A stretch of DNA of 64,000 bases from Corynebacterium vitaeruminis DSM 20294 (GCF_000550805.1 NZ_CP004353.1:2852001-2916000), one strand, 5' to 3'; shown: positions 21,131 through 28,568, numbered from the stretch's first letter. Made by a program: numbers and translations. Notes: generated by a model not told the origin, from the sequence alone.

Positions 21131-22195
21131 CTAGACTGCGGCGCCGAGGGCGGCCATCGGCTCGACCTTGGTGGTCTGGCGCACGGCGATGAGTGCGCCG
21201 ACGATTCCCAAGCCAAACACCCCGGCCGCGGGGACGAGGACGGTGGACCAGCTGAGCAGGAAGGGGACGCTGCCCTGGACGAGGGCTCCCAGGCCAAGTC
21301 CCACGAGCGCACCGAGTCCCGTACCCGCGGCGAGCACGATCGCGGCCTGGGTCAGGGCGTCGATAAGCACATAAGAAGGAGAGGCGCCGAGCGCGCGAAG
21401 AACGGCGATGTCGCGCGTGCGCTGGAGCGTCCACACGGTGAGGAAGGAGATGGTCACCAGCGCGGAGATGCCGTAGAGGAAGCCCTGCATGCTGGTCAGC
21501 GACGAGCGTTCGGACGTGTAGGCGGCAAGGCCCTGGTAGGAGCCCTTCGTGTCGGTGATGGCGGTGTGGGTGTCGGCGGCCATCTGCTGCCACTGGTCCT
21601 TGGTGGCGTCGCCGTACGCGACGAGCACGGTGCCAGCGTCTTGGGTGTGGTTGACCGCCTGCCACGTGGCGGTATCTACCCAGACGGCGGGGGAGTGGCT
21701 GTAGTACTCGTTGTCCACGATCTGTCCCACCTCCACCTTCTGCCCGGCGAGCGCGATGGTATCGCCAGCGTGAATGCCCAGCTTGTCGGCCACCTCTCGC
21801 GCGACGTTGGCCTTCTCGCTCACGGTCGCGCCCGCGGCGGTGGTCCCGTCCGGCAGGCCCATGACGGCGACAGGCTCGGCGCCGCTTCCAGCCTCCAAGC
21901 GCGTCTGCCCCACGCCCAGCGGCAGCGCGCTCACGCCATCGCTTGTTGCAAGCTGCTTTGCGACGCCAAGGTCTGCGACCGAATTGCTAAACGACACCTC
22001 CGGGTTGTCGGTGTACGGGTCGCTAAACACGACGGCGTCCGCGCCCAGCGAGTCGAGCGCCGAGGTGTTGCGGCTGGCGAGCCCCTGGGTGAGCCCGGTG
22101 AGCATGACGATGAGCAGGGTGATGAACATGGTGACGCTGCCGATGAGCAGGAAGCGCCCGCCCGCGGTGCGGATCTCGCGGAGACTGAGGAACAT
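21131..22195 (-). CDS. hrtB: Haem-export ABC transporter permease HrtB
   Basis: The 354-residue FtsX/MacB-type permease has one transmembrane helix at residues 15-37 (LLIGSVTMFITLLIVMLTG), a ~200-residue extracytoplasmic domain, then three C-terminal helices with the FtsX pattern (TLQRTRDIAVLRALGASPSY). In HrtB, haem is taken from the membrane and expelled with HrtA's ATPase. It is the first gene of the minus-strand operon and its promoter faces chrS. The length fits HrtB of other corynebacteria. The haem specificity is inferred from synteny with chrSA. Confidence 0.8.
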   Translation of the reverse strand: MFLSLREIRTAGGRFLLIGSVTMFITLLIVMLTGLTQGLASRNTSALDSLGADAVVFSDPYTDNPEVSFSNSVADLGVAKQLATSDGVSALPLGVGQTRLEAGSGAEPVAVMGLPDGTTAAGATVSEKANVAREVADKLGIHAGDTIALAGQKVEVGQIVDNEYYSHSPAVWVDTATWQAVNHTQDAGTVLVAYGDATKDQWQQMAADTHTAITDTKGSYQGLAAYTSERSSLTSMQGFLYGISALVTISFLTVWTLQRTRDIAVLRALGASPSYVLIDALTQAAIVLAAGTGLGALVGLGLGALVQGSVPFLLSWSTVLVPAAGVFGLGIVGALIAVRQTTKVEPMAALGAAV

Positions 22196-22282
22196 GGGTG
22201 GTTCTCCTTTTCTTACTTCTCTTTGCTACCCATTTCACCGTTTTCGCAGGCCAGCCGCATCGACCGGCTGGGTTTTATTGCG

Positions 22283-22300
22283 ATCAACCGTGTGGTTGAT
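22283..22300. promoter_or_regulatory. Inverted repeat in the hrtB-chrS intergenic region
   Basis: ATCAACC-GTGT-GGTTGAT is a perfect 7-bp inverted repeat about 90 bp upstream of hrtB and 65 bp upstream of chrS. It is the clearest dyad in the divergent promoter region, so it is a candidate ChrA (NarL-type) operator. No experiment is implied by the sequence itself. Confidence 0.45.
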
Positions 22301-22363
22301 TCGTCATCGGCTACCTGGCGGCTGGGTGGCTACTTGCCGCGCGCAGCCAGTAGCGTTAGGGGT

Positions 22364-23647
22364 GTGAACGACTCTGCGCCTCTAGCCCCAACGCCCACCG
22401 AGATCGACGCCACCCGCGCGCTCAGCCGGATCATGATCTTCCTGCGCGTGAGCCTGCACATCGTCTTCGCCTTCCTCCTGGGCTTCGCGGTGGTGCAAAA
22501 CGTCGCCGCCGGAAACGGCTCGTGGCGGCTTATCACCGCGGCGGGCGTGCTCGCGGGCGTCTACATGGCGGGCACCACCTGGGAGAACCGGCGGGCGCAC
22601 TCGCTCGTGGCCGTGGAGGACACCGACCGCCGCTGGGCGATCCTCGCCGCGTGCTGGCTGGCGGTGGTGCTTGCGCTGTGGGTGGGGCTGGTGGCGTTGT
22701 CCATGGACTTCGTCTGGCTGCTGTTCCCCCTGGTCTTCCTCATCCTCCACATCCTGCCCACCGGGGTGGCGATCGTGGGCGTGGCCGCCGCGTGGGCGGT
22801 GGCGGCGTTTCTTCCCGCCTGGCTGCACACGCCGTCGTGGAACGTGGCCAACGTGGTGGGCCCGCTCATCGGCACGGTCTTCGCCATCGGCGTCTACTTC
22901 ACCTACCGGGCGCTCGGCCGCGAGGTGCAGACCCACGCGCTGCTCACCCAACAGCTGCTCTCCGCGCAGCAGCAGCTGGCCATGAGCGAGCACCAGGCCG
23001 GCCGGATGGAGGAGCGCGAGCGGCTCTCCCGCGAGATCCACGACACCGTCGCCCAGGGGCTGAGCTCCATCGTCCTGGTCTCGCGCGCGGCGCGCTCCAA
23101 CCTGCAGAAGGGCAACCTGGAGGAGCTGTCCGCCCAGCTCGACACCATCAACGAGCAGGCGAGCACCTCGCTCGCCGAGGCCCGCCGCTTCGTCCGCGAC
23201 CTCGCTTCGCCGGATCTGACCCAGTCGCTTCCCGAGGCTCTGGAGAAGGTCGTCGCCCGCACGCGCGCCCGCCAGGGGGCGCTGGGTGAACCGCTCGACC
23301 TCGCGCTCAACGTGGTCGGAGAGATCGACCCCGCCGCCGTCCCCGAGCCCGTCTCGCGCACGATGGTGCGCGTGGCCCAGGAGGCGCTCAACAACGTCGT
23401 TAAGCACGCCCACGCATCGAAGGTCGTGGTCACGCTCGGGCTCTGGGACGATCAGCTCAGCCTCGACGTGGTGGACAACGGCTCCGGCTTCGATCCCGCG
23501 ACCGCCAGCGGCTACGGGTTGCCCGGGGTCAGGGCGCGCGTGGCGGACCTCGCCGGCACCGTTACAATCGAATCAGCACCAGAATCCGGCACCGCGCTGG
23601 CCTGCTCGATCCCGCTCACATCCCGTTCGACCTCGGCGGAAGGTTAG
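22364..23647 (+). CDS. chrS: Haem-sensing histidine kinase ChrS
   Basis: The 427-residue NarX/HisKA_3-type kinase starts at GTG 22364, with no separate strong ribosome site, perhaps on a leaderless mRNA. The N-terminal ~165 residues form about six transmembrane helices without an extracytoplasmic domain. A coiled coil (LLTQQLLSAQQQLAMSEHQA) leads to the phospho-acceptor His in SREIHDTVAQGL and an HATPase with VVDNGSGFD and GYGLPGVRARV. Membrane-embedded sensing with few loops is typical of ChrS/HrrS. The gene is divergent from hrtBA and 3 bp ahead of chrA. The haem signal is inferred from cassette structure. Confidence 0.8.
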   Translation: MNDSAPLAPTPTEIDATRALSRIMIFLRVSLHIVFAFLLGFAVVQNVAAGNGSWRLITAAGVLAGVYMAGTTWENRRAHSLVAVEDTDRRWAILAACWLAVVLALWVGLVALSMDFVWLLFPLVFLILHILPTGVAIVGVAAAWAVAAFLPAWLHTPSWNVANVVGPLIGTVFAIGVYFTYRALGREVQTHALLTQQLLSAQQQLAMSEHQAGRMEERERLSREIHDTVAQGLSSIVLVSRAARSNLQKGNLEELSAQLDTINEQASTSLAEARRFVRDLASPDLTQSLPEALEKVVARTRARQGALGEPLDLALNVVGEIDPAAVPEPVSRTMVRVAQEALNNVVKHAHASKVVVTLGLWDDQLSLDVVDNGSGFDPATASGYGLPGVRARVADLAGTVTIESAPESGTALACSIPLTSRSTSAEG

Positions 23648-23650
23648 ATC

Positions 23651-24268
23651 ATGAAGCCCATTGCAGTCATGCTTATCGACGACCACCCCGTGGTGCGCGC
23701 CGGCTTACGTTCTATCGTGGACGGGTTCGACGACGTCCGCGTGGTCGCCGAGGCCTCTAACGGGGACGGCATCACCCCGGAGTCCCTCGCCGAGCAGGGC
23801 ATCGACGTGGTCGTGACCGACATCCAGATGCCCGGCACCGACGGCATCACCCTCACCCAGCGGCTTGCCGAGGCCGGCCCGCCGGTGCTCATCCTCACCA
23901 CCTACGACACCGAGGCCGACATCGTTGCCGCCGTCGAGGCCGGCGCGATGGGCTACCTGCTCAAGGACGCGCCGGAGGAGACTCTGCACGCGGCCATCCT
24001 GGCCACCGCCCGCCGCGAGCGCACGCTGGCTCCCGAGGTGGCCAGCGCGCTGATGAACCGCATCTCCAAGCCGCGCCAGGCGCTGTCTGCCAGGGAGATT
24101 GAGATCCTCCAGGCCCTCGAGTCGGGCGCGACGAATCGCCAGCTCGCGGCCAGCCTGTTCATCTCCGAAGCCACCGTGAAGACGCATTTGGTCCACATTT
24201 ACTCGAAATTGGGCGTCGACAATCGCACCGCGGCGATCACGACGGCCCGTCAGATGAAGCTCATTTAG
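23651..24268 (+). CDS. chrA: NarL-type response regulator ChrA
   Basis: The 205-residue regulator has a receiver domain with the acidic pocket in MLIDDHP, phospho-acceptor Asp in VVTDIQMPG near residue 57, conserved Thr and Lys (LILTTYD, YLLKDAP), and a C-terminal LuxR helix-turn-helix (LSAREIEILQALESGATNRQ, then SEATVKTHLVHIYSKLGV). It starts 3 bp after chrS, so the two are cotranscribed. By synteny it is the activator of the divergent hrtBA genes. Confidence 0.85.
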   Translation: MKPIAVMLIDDHPVVRAGLRSIVDGFDDVRVVAEASNGDGITPESLAEQGIDVVVTDIQMPGTDGITLTQRLAEAGPPVLILTTYDTEADIVAAVEAGAMGYLLKDAPEETLHAAILATARRERTLAPEVASALMNRISKPRQALSAREIEILQALESGATNRQLAASLFISEATVKTHLVHIYSKLGVDNRTAAITTARQMKLI

Positions 24269-25123
24269 ACCCATATAGGGGTAGTTTAGGGCCCCTTTGG
24301 TCTGACCACGAGAATCCTTTTTCGCGGCTTTGTCGGAGTGAAAAGCCTTAGGGGAACTCATTTTTCGGGCCCATTGTATTAATTATACATAAGCCGGAGC
24401 TGTGTGTTTATTAGCTTACGGGGCCAATGTTTACGCCCTGTCGTTCGCCGGAGCCACATCGTTACATTCATCGAAGAATTCTCTTTCCGTCTAGTACACC
24501 TCGAATCAACCTCGACCGCCGGCGTGGAGACCGCGCCAAGAACGCCCTGCTGCAAGCTTGAGGCGTCCTCTCGTTCCAGATCTTGAGACCCCATCCGCTC
24601 CGCAGGCACCACAGCCGCCACCCACCGCCGACCTTTTGGCCACAAACCCATTTTCATATCATTTCCATTACTTTTGCGACTTCATTCCGACAAGACTTTC
24701 AGGCAACCGATCCTGCTCCGAGACCTTCCGACACGGACGCGCGATCTTCCGCCACCAAGGCGTCTGACACGAGTCGCCATTCCATAATTCTCAAGGCATT
24801 CGATGGCCCCTCGACCAATCATTGGCGAAACGAGAATAACCTATTTCGGGGGTGATATTGACTCGCGCAGAACGCCTCGTGTTGCCGTGACCAGCACGTT
24901 GTCGACACCGAGTTGAACGCTGTACGGTCGTTCCGGAGCGGAATTCTTCTTATTCTGTTTTCACTATGTGGCAATACTTTTCACACATAAGTGATAGCGA
25001 TTGACCTAGTTCCCTTTTCAACTAAATCCGCTTTTCCCTTGTTAGTGGGCACCGATCTTGATTAGATTCGAAGTCAACGGGAGCACAAGTTCTCGGTCAA
25101 ACTTCAATCCGAAAGGAAAGAAC
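24269..25123. other. Long non-coding region before the small-gene array
   Basis: In 855 bases after chrA I find no gene with a plausible start and composition. The sequence is more AT-rich than the core, especially around 24370-24410 and 24640-24680. The last 120 bases contain the promoter and leader of the first small gene, with TTGATTAGATTCG near 25060 and the ribosome site GAAAGGAAAG at 25111. Confidence 0.5.
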
Positions 25124-25219
25124 ATGTCCTCTGATATCCTCGACTACTTCGTTAACATCGCCGGTACTGCTTTCTGTGGCATCGTTGCCCTGCTGAACAG
25201 CATCATCTCCCTGCCGTAA
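25124..25219 (+). CDS. Small hydrophobic protein, 31 aa (group A)
   Basis: A strong GAAAGGAAAG ribosome site precedes an ATG and a 31-codon frame ending TAA. The peptide starts MSSDILDYFV and ends SIISLP. It has two acidic residues near the N-terminus, one Cys at residue 18 and otherwise alternating hydrophobic and small residues, so it could form one amphipathic or membrane helix. It lacks a cleavable signal peptide. It is paralogous to the gene at 25661. Size, lack of a signal and a Ser-rich start recall the corynebacterial mycomembrane peptides PorA/PorH, but sequence identity is not evident. Clear hairpins follow at 25237 and 25321. Confidence 0.65.
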   Translation: MSSDILDYFVNIAGTAFCGIVALLNSIISLP

Positions 25220-25236
25220 TAGCGCTTAGTGCGCCG

Positions 25237-25256
25237 CATCCGTTCGCGGATGTGTA
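25237..25256 (+). other. Hairpin after the first small gene
   Basis: CGCATCCG-TTCG-CGGATGTG forms an 8-bp stem with a UUCG loop 18 bp after the stop codon. Confidence 0.5.
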
Positions 25257-25320
25257 GATGGCACGCAAACCAAGCGTTCGTCTCTCCAGTTGGGTGGGCG
25301 CTTGGTATCGATTGACAAAG

Positions 25321-25359
25321 CCTCGTCACTTGGCGGTTTCCGCCAGTGGGGGGCTTTTT
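25321..25359 (+). terminator. Intrinsic terminator of the first small gene
   Basis: TGGCGG-TTT-CCGCCA extended by CAC/GTG forms a stable stem followed by a GC-rich stretch and TTTTT at 25355-25359. Confidence 0.75.
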
Positions 25360-25660
25360 GCGTGCCTTGAATCTGCATCACCCACGATTCATCACACTCC
25401 TACAACGGAATACCTGCGGCCCAGGCAATAACCTCCGGCAACAGATCATGCTTGACAGCCCTAGCCTGAAATTCTTTCCGATACAAACACATCTAGGAAC
25501 CGTTAACGGAAACTCAGTGTTTTTCAAATAAAGTGATAGACCTCTCCCTTTTCTGTATCAAAACATCTGGTTTTTCTATTGTTTCCGCATGTGAGAGCAG
25601 TTAAATTCAGAAGTAGCCGGAGCAACCGCTCCAACCCCACCCACCAGAAAGGAAGAGATC
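25360..25660. other. Leader region of the second small gene
   Basis: About 300 bases without a recognisable gene. The last 80 bases form the promoter and leader of the gene at 25661, including the ribosome site AGAAAGGAAGAG. Confidence 0.45.
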
Positions 25661-25756
25661 ATGTCCGCTGAAATCCTTGGCTACCTTGGAGGCATCGTCT
25701 TCACGGCCCTGCTTTCTCTCTACAACATCCTCGCCACCATCATCGCATTGCCTTGA
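25661..25756 (+). CDS. Small hydrophobic protein, 31 aa (group A)
   Basis: This is a paralog of the gene at 25124, with the same length, the same ending (ALP against SLP) and a shared pattern: MS, small, acidic, IL, x, Tyr, then IV and a Leu/Ile-rich helix. It starts MSAEILGYLG. It has a single acidic residue and no basic one, and only the N-terminus is polar. A strong AGAAAGGAAGAG ribosome site lies 5 bp upstream. It is followed by a 19-bp hairpin terminator. The duplicated, separately transcribed arrangement supports a real gene. Function is unknown; a secreted or outer-membrane peptide is a reasonable guess. Confidence 0.65.
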   Translation: MSAEILGYLGGIVFTALLSLYNILATIIALP

Positions 25757-25770
25757 TCTCGGTGAGGCAA

Positions 25771-25812
25771 CAGAGACCTCGCCGTCCCGGATTCGGGATG
25801 GCGAGGTCTCTG
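25771..25812 (+). terminator. Hairpin terminator of the second small gene
   Basis: A 19-bp stem with one G-U pair (CAGAGACCTCGCCGTCCCG, 25771-25789, with its complement at 25794-25812) and loop GATT lies 14 bp after the stop. It is very stable, with no long T-run. Confidence 0.75.
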
Positions 25813-26217
25813 CTTATCGCCCGTAATTCTTGACCGCACCCGCCTATTTCAAGGCTTGAAAAGTCACCTGTACTTTTCGTTCGAGGCTCTTACACAATCT
25901 CCCTAAGCGCCTTGACCTGCACTTTCGCCGATGCCTCCCCAAGAGACAGCCGATTGGCAGGGTCCTGCCAGACAGACTTCTTGCCCCTCGTGCGGCGGTT
26001 CTGTTTGACCCAAAAACTTGCCTATGCGCTGGCGATTCGCGCGCCTTGAAGCAAGCTGCGAATGCTCACAGCGAACTTCTAAATTTCGATTAATTTCTTG
26101 TTTTCGCAGGTAGAGAGGATTTCAAGGGTCCTTGCCGTTGTCCGATGCCGCTGGTTTACTCGTTCTCAGCGGCGGCAAACAGCAGTCGCGTTACCAGACC
26201 TACGAAGGGATAAACCC
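25813..26217. other. Leader region of the third small gene
   Basis: About 400 bases without a recognisable gene. From 26104 it contains TTCGCAGGTAGAGAGG, the same box that precedes the Met-Phe-Asp-Gln genes at 27062, 27541 and 28107, so it probably starts the promoter region of the gene at 26218. Confidence 0.5.
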
Positions 26218-26301
26218 ATGAGCTCTTACGTTACTAACCTGTTCGACACCATCGTCAGCGCTATCTCCCACGTCTTCAACGCTGTCATCTCCTCCCGCTA
26301 A
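26218..26301 (+). CDS. Small amphipathic peptide, 27 aa
   Basis: A 27-codon frame (MSSYVTNLFDTIVSAISHVF, ending ISSR) starts behind GAAGGGAT. It can form one amphipathic helix with a Ser-rich polar face, one Asp, one His and a C-terminal Arg. It resembles phenol-soluble-modulin-like or PorA-like peptides in character, not in sequence. It shares an upstream box with the three Gln-rich genes that follow and the same end pattern (SSR) as the first of them. A hairpin follows 47 bp downstream. Confidence 0.6.
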   Translation: MSSYVTNLFDTIVSAISHVFNAVISSR

Positions 26302-26348
26302 GTCGGGCAGCCACGGCATCTCCTTGAGAGTGTCGAGGGATAGCTGAA

Positions 26349-26364
26349 GCCCGCTTCGGCGGGC
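26349..26364 (+). other. Hairpin after the third small gene
   Basis: GCCCGC-TTCG-GCGGGC forms a tight hairpin with a UUCG tetraloop. A second one (CCCACG at 26468 pairing with CGTGGG at 26486) followed by CCTTT may be the actual terminator. Confidence 0.55.
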
Positions 26365-26837
26365 GAGGTTAAGGGTTGAATCTAGGGAGCGTAGCTCCCA
26401 GAAGTTTTCCGCAAAGTCCACAGTTAGGCGCGTCTGCCAGCTGTGGGTTCTTTGCGTTTGCACGGGTCCCACGTTTCGTTCGAAGCGTGGGCCTTTGCCG
26501 TACCTAGGCTCTCACCTCCCATTGCCCGCCTCGGCCACGCTGGTTCGCGCGTCGCTAGAGTTATCCCGCAACTTGGTGGTCATGTGCAAACAGATTGTGG
26601 TTAAGCATGGGCGGGGTTTCGCGGGAGTTCGAATACATCCGGCAAGACGCTTCGCAGGCGCCCAGTGCTGCAAGACCTCGGTGTCTGTTATTCAACGCTG
26701 GCGTAGGGGAGGTCCCCGACCGCCTAACCCCTCGGCAAACGCTGTTCCCGTTGGCTCCATCCATCTCTCCCCATACCTCTGTGAAGCGGCTGCCATTTTC
26801 ACGCCCCTCAGCCGACCCGGCGGGGAGGTGATGGCAG

Positions 26838-26951
26838 ATGGGCAAGCGACAACTCCCAATCGTTATCATTGCGCTCAACTTAACGGAACGTGAAGGTGAG
26901 CTAGGCGCCAAAAGGCCCATTTTCATCGATCTCCAAAACACCTCGCAGTGA
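26838..26951 (+). CDS. Possible 37-aa protein in the small-gene array
   Basis: An ATG nine bases after GGGAGG opens a 37-codon frame (MGKRQLPIVIIALNLTEREG to a TGA at 26949). It has a basic start, a hydrophobic stretch and then a charged tail. It has no paralog in the window, and its only support is the ribosome site and lack of stops, so it may be chance. The rest of 26302-27060 shows no gene. Confidence 0.22.
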   Translation: MGKRQLPIVIIALNLTEREGELGAKRPIFIDLQNTSQ

Positions 26952-27061
26952 GCTCGCAGCAACACTTTTTCGACGCATTTCCATCACCGATCGCGGTGGC
27001 AATGACATGCATTTTCTTCGCGCCGAGGGCACTTCAAGCTGGCTCCAAGGTTCGGTGTTTG

Positions 27062-27145
27062 CGCAGGTCAAGGCGGTTTTGTCCGCCATTGACGGTTCCG
27101 TTGACCAGGCCTACCATTCAAGTCATCGGCAGCAAGAGCTACCAC
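27062..27145 (+). promoter_or_regulatory. Conserved upstream region, copy 1 (Met-Phe-Asp-Gln genes)
   Basis: Order of elements: GCAGGT box, TTGACC (-35-like), then TACCATTCA and GTCATCGGCAGCA just before the leader. Copies 2 and 3 lie at 27541 and 28107. Of the three, this copy has the most changes. Confidence 0.6.
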
Positions 27146-27173
27146 TTCTACTTCCCACTCAGAGGAGACAACA

Positions 27174-27317
27174 ATGTTCGACCAGCTTTCCCAGATCGCA
27201 GAGCACGTCCAGAACCTGCAGCAGTTCAACCCGGCTCAGCAGATCCAGCAGTTCGTCCCGCAGGTTACCGAGCACCTCAACCCCAGCAACTGGCTGGTCT
27301 CCCTGTCCTCCCGGTAG
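27174..27317 (+). CDS. Gln-rich small protein, 47 aa (group B)
   Basis: The frame starts MFDQLSQIAEHVQNLQQFNP behind AGAGGAG and ends SLSSR. Six of the first 20 residues are Gln, and an AQQIQQFVPQV repeat follows. The peptide is helical and amphipathic, with no signal peptide, no Cys and few charges. It is the first of three paralogs in tandem (27174, 27660, 28216), each with the same start (MFDQ), a central FNPxQ block, a Trp and its own promoter repeat and hairpin. The repeats and the conserved protein pattern make these real genes. I do not recognise the family. A surface or mycomembrane role is conjecture. Confidence 0.72.
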   Translation: MFDQLSQIAEHVQNLQQFNPAQQIQQFVPQVTEHLNPSNWLVSLSSR

Positions 27318-27343
27318 TCGGCAACTGATCTAGTTATCTACCC

Positions 27344-27381
27344 AAGCCGCCCCTTGGCGCTCATGCGTCAGGGGGCGGCTT
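27344..27381 (+). terminator. Hairpin after the first MFDQ gene
   Basis: AAGCCGCCCC (27344-27353) pairs with GGGGCGGCTT (27372-27381). It lies 26 bp after the stop. There is no long T-run. Confidence 0.6.
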
Positions 27382-27540
27382 ACGCATGCGGGCCACGGGT
27401 CTGCGCGCATTCCTACCAAGCTTGCAGATGCTTCACAGCCACCCGACGAACCAAGCAAATCGGGCGCAAAGAGGGACCTTCTACCTCGGGGTTTGCGATC
27501 CTGTCAGCACTCCAAGCCAGCTCCAAACTAATCCATTTAC

Positions 27541-27615
27541 GCAGGTAGCGGCGTTTTTTGGGTCCGTTGACCGGCCTCTTGCCCGGTCCTAGTATTCACT
27601 TCATCGGCAGCAACC
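27541..27615 (+). promoter_or_regulatory. Conserved upstream region, copy 2
   Basis: GCAGGTAGCGGCGTTTTTTG, then GTCCGTTGACCGG (-35-like TTGACC), TAGTATTCA (-10-like TAGTAT) and TTCATCGGCAGCAA. It is nearly the same as copy 3. An inverted repeat GACCGG/CCGGTC lies between -35 and -10 (27571-27591) and could be an operator. Confidence 0.65.
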
Positions 27616-27659
27616 GCCGCCGACAATAACGACACTTTCCTTGTGAAGGAGAAATCACT

Positions 27660-27791
27660 ATGTTCGATCAGTTCAACCACATCGCTGAGCAGTTCCAGCA
27701 CTTCAACCCGTTCCAGCAGGTCCAGCAGTGGGGCGCACAGGTCCAGCAGAACTTCCAGCCGCAGAACTGGTTCAACGGCTTCCGTCGCTAA
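27660..27791 (+). CDS. Gln-rich small protein, 43 aa (group B)
   Basis: Second MFDQ paralog: it starts MFDQFNHIAEQFQHFNPFQQ, carries QQWGAQVQQNFQPQNW and ends FNGFRR. It is richer in aromatic residues than its neighbours (six Phe, two Trp) with a basic C-terminus. The ribosome site is GAAGGAG, 8 bp upstream. It has its own promoter repeat and a strong terminator. There is no signal peptide and no known domain. Confidence 0.72.
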   Translation: MFDQFNHIAEQFQHFNPFQQVQQWGAQVQQNFQPQNWFNGFRR

Positions 27792-27815
27792 GCGCACGCC
27801 AAGACTCTTTGAAAG

Positions 27816-27866
27816 CCCCATCCCCGGCGTTCTCCCTCGCCGCGGGATGGGGTCTTTTCGTTTTAT
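27816..27866 (+). terminator. Terminator after the second MFDQ gene
   Basis: CCCCATCCC (27816-27824) pairs with GGGATGGGG (27844-27852), followed by TCTTTTCGTTTT. This is a good intrinsic terminator. Confidence 0.8.
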
Positions 27867-28106
27867 TGTCCACAATGAAAACTGTACGTTCGCTGTATGC
27901 CCTTTGGGTGGACGCCAACGGCACGTCGGCAAGCGAGTAGCAAACGCTCAGCGCTTTGACCTGCGACTTTCACTCTCCTGCAATCTTGGCAGGGTTTTCG
28001 CAGTCAAGCCGATTTCGCTGACGTACCGAGCTTCGGAATCTGCCCCTGAGCTGCGGTTTTAAGATTTTGACAGAACTTCCAAGTTTCTCCAAACTTCGGC
28101 ATTTGT

Positions 28107-28180
28107 GCAGGTAGAAGGCTTTTTTCGACCCGTTGACCGGATTAGGGAGCGGTCGTAGTATTCAACTCATCGGCAGCACA
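28107..28180 (+). promoter_or_regulatory. Conserved upstream region, copy 3
   Basis: GCAGGTAGAAGGCTTTTTTC, CCGTTGACCGG, TAGTATTCA and CTCATCGGCAGCA, in the same spacing as copy 2. GACCGG..GCGGTC again forms an imperfect dyad between the -35-like and -10-like boxes. Confidence 0.65.
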
Positions 28181-28215
28181 AGCGCCGTGTTTCTACTAAT
28201 CAAGGAGATTCCTCC

Positions 28216-28356
28216 ATGTTCGATCAGATTCCCCAGATCGCAGAGCACGTCCAGAACCTGCAGCAGTTCAACCCGGTCCAGCACATCCAGCAGTGGGCAC
28301 CGCAGGTGCCGCAGTTCTTCCAGCCGCGCGGTTGGGTCCCGGGCCTTTCCTCCTAG
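28216..28356 (+). CDS. Gln-rich small protein, 46 aa (group B)
   Basis: Third MFDQ paralog: it starts MFDQIPQIAEHVQNLQQFNP, nearly the same first 20 residues as the gene at 27174, then VQHIQQWAPQVPQFFQPRGW and GLSS. Proline content is higher, so the C-terminal half is unlikely to be one helix. The ribosome site is CAAGGAG, 10 bp upstream. Its close match in DNA to the first paralog over residues 8-20 suggests recent duplication or gene conversion. Confidence 0.72.
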   Translation: MFDQIPQIAEHVQNLQQFNPVQHIQQWAPQVPQFFQPRGWVPGLSS

Positions 28357-28370
28357 TATTTAGCGGTTAG

Positions 28371-28411
28371 GGTCTGCGTGGCGTAGCTTCCCCTATGCCA
28401 TACGGCGGACC
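28371..28411 (+). terminator. Hairpin after the third MFDQ gene
   Basis: GGTCTGC pairs with GCGGACC, and inside GCGTAG pairs with CTATGC around CTTCCC. It lies 15 bp after the stop. Confidence 0.55.
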
Positions 28412-28442
28412 GTCCGGAGAGAGTTTCTGAATAGACGCATAA

Positions 28443-28568
28443 AGCTTCGTCCTTCGACCTTGGGGGTTCACCTCCTGTGATCCGAGGCGAAAGACGAAGG
28501 AGGCTCGGGCCGATGGGAGTCCCGAGCTTGAAGACCCAAGGACTTGTGGGAGTCCTTGGGTCTTTCCT
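28443..28568 (+). ncRNA. Three-hairpin structured segment, candidate small RNA
   Basis: Three hairpins follow each other without a reading frame. CTTCGTC (28445) pairs with GACGAAG (28493). GCTCGGG (28503) pairs with CCCGAGC (28521). GACCCAAGGACT (28533) pairs perfectly with AGTCCTTGGGTC (28551-28562), followed by TTTCCTT. The second and third loops both show GATGGGAG/TGTGGGAG, i.e. a shared GGGAGU end. The last hairpin works as a terminator for a plus-strand transcript, and for the minus-strand DUF1846 gene it could also serve as one. I cannot match it to a named RNA family. The minus-strand loops (CUCCC) would be C-rich as in some sRNAs. Confidence 0.45.

Noticed and set aside
24558-24855. 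Overlapping frames of 69 and 90 codons after chrA
   Set aside because: Pro/Ser/Arg-rich translations without ribosome sites and without paralogs, unlike the small genes that follow.
25124-28356. Reading the small-gene array as known PorA/PorH genes
   Set aside because: Size and character fit, but I see no sequence match to the PorA or PorH peptides I remember, so no symbol was given.
28443-28568. Naming the three-hairpin segment 6C RNA
   Set aside because: The 6C family needs two hairpins with C-rich loops in a defined layout. Here the C-rich loops are on the minus strand and the terminator-like tail is on the plus strand, so the match is not good enough.
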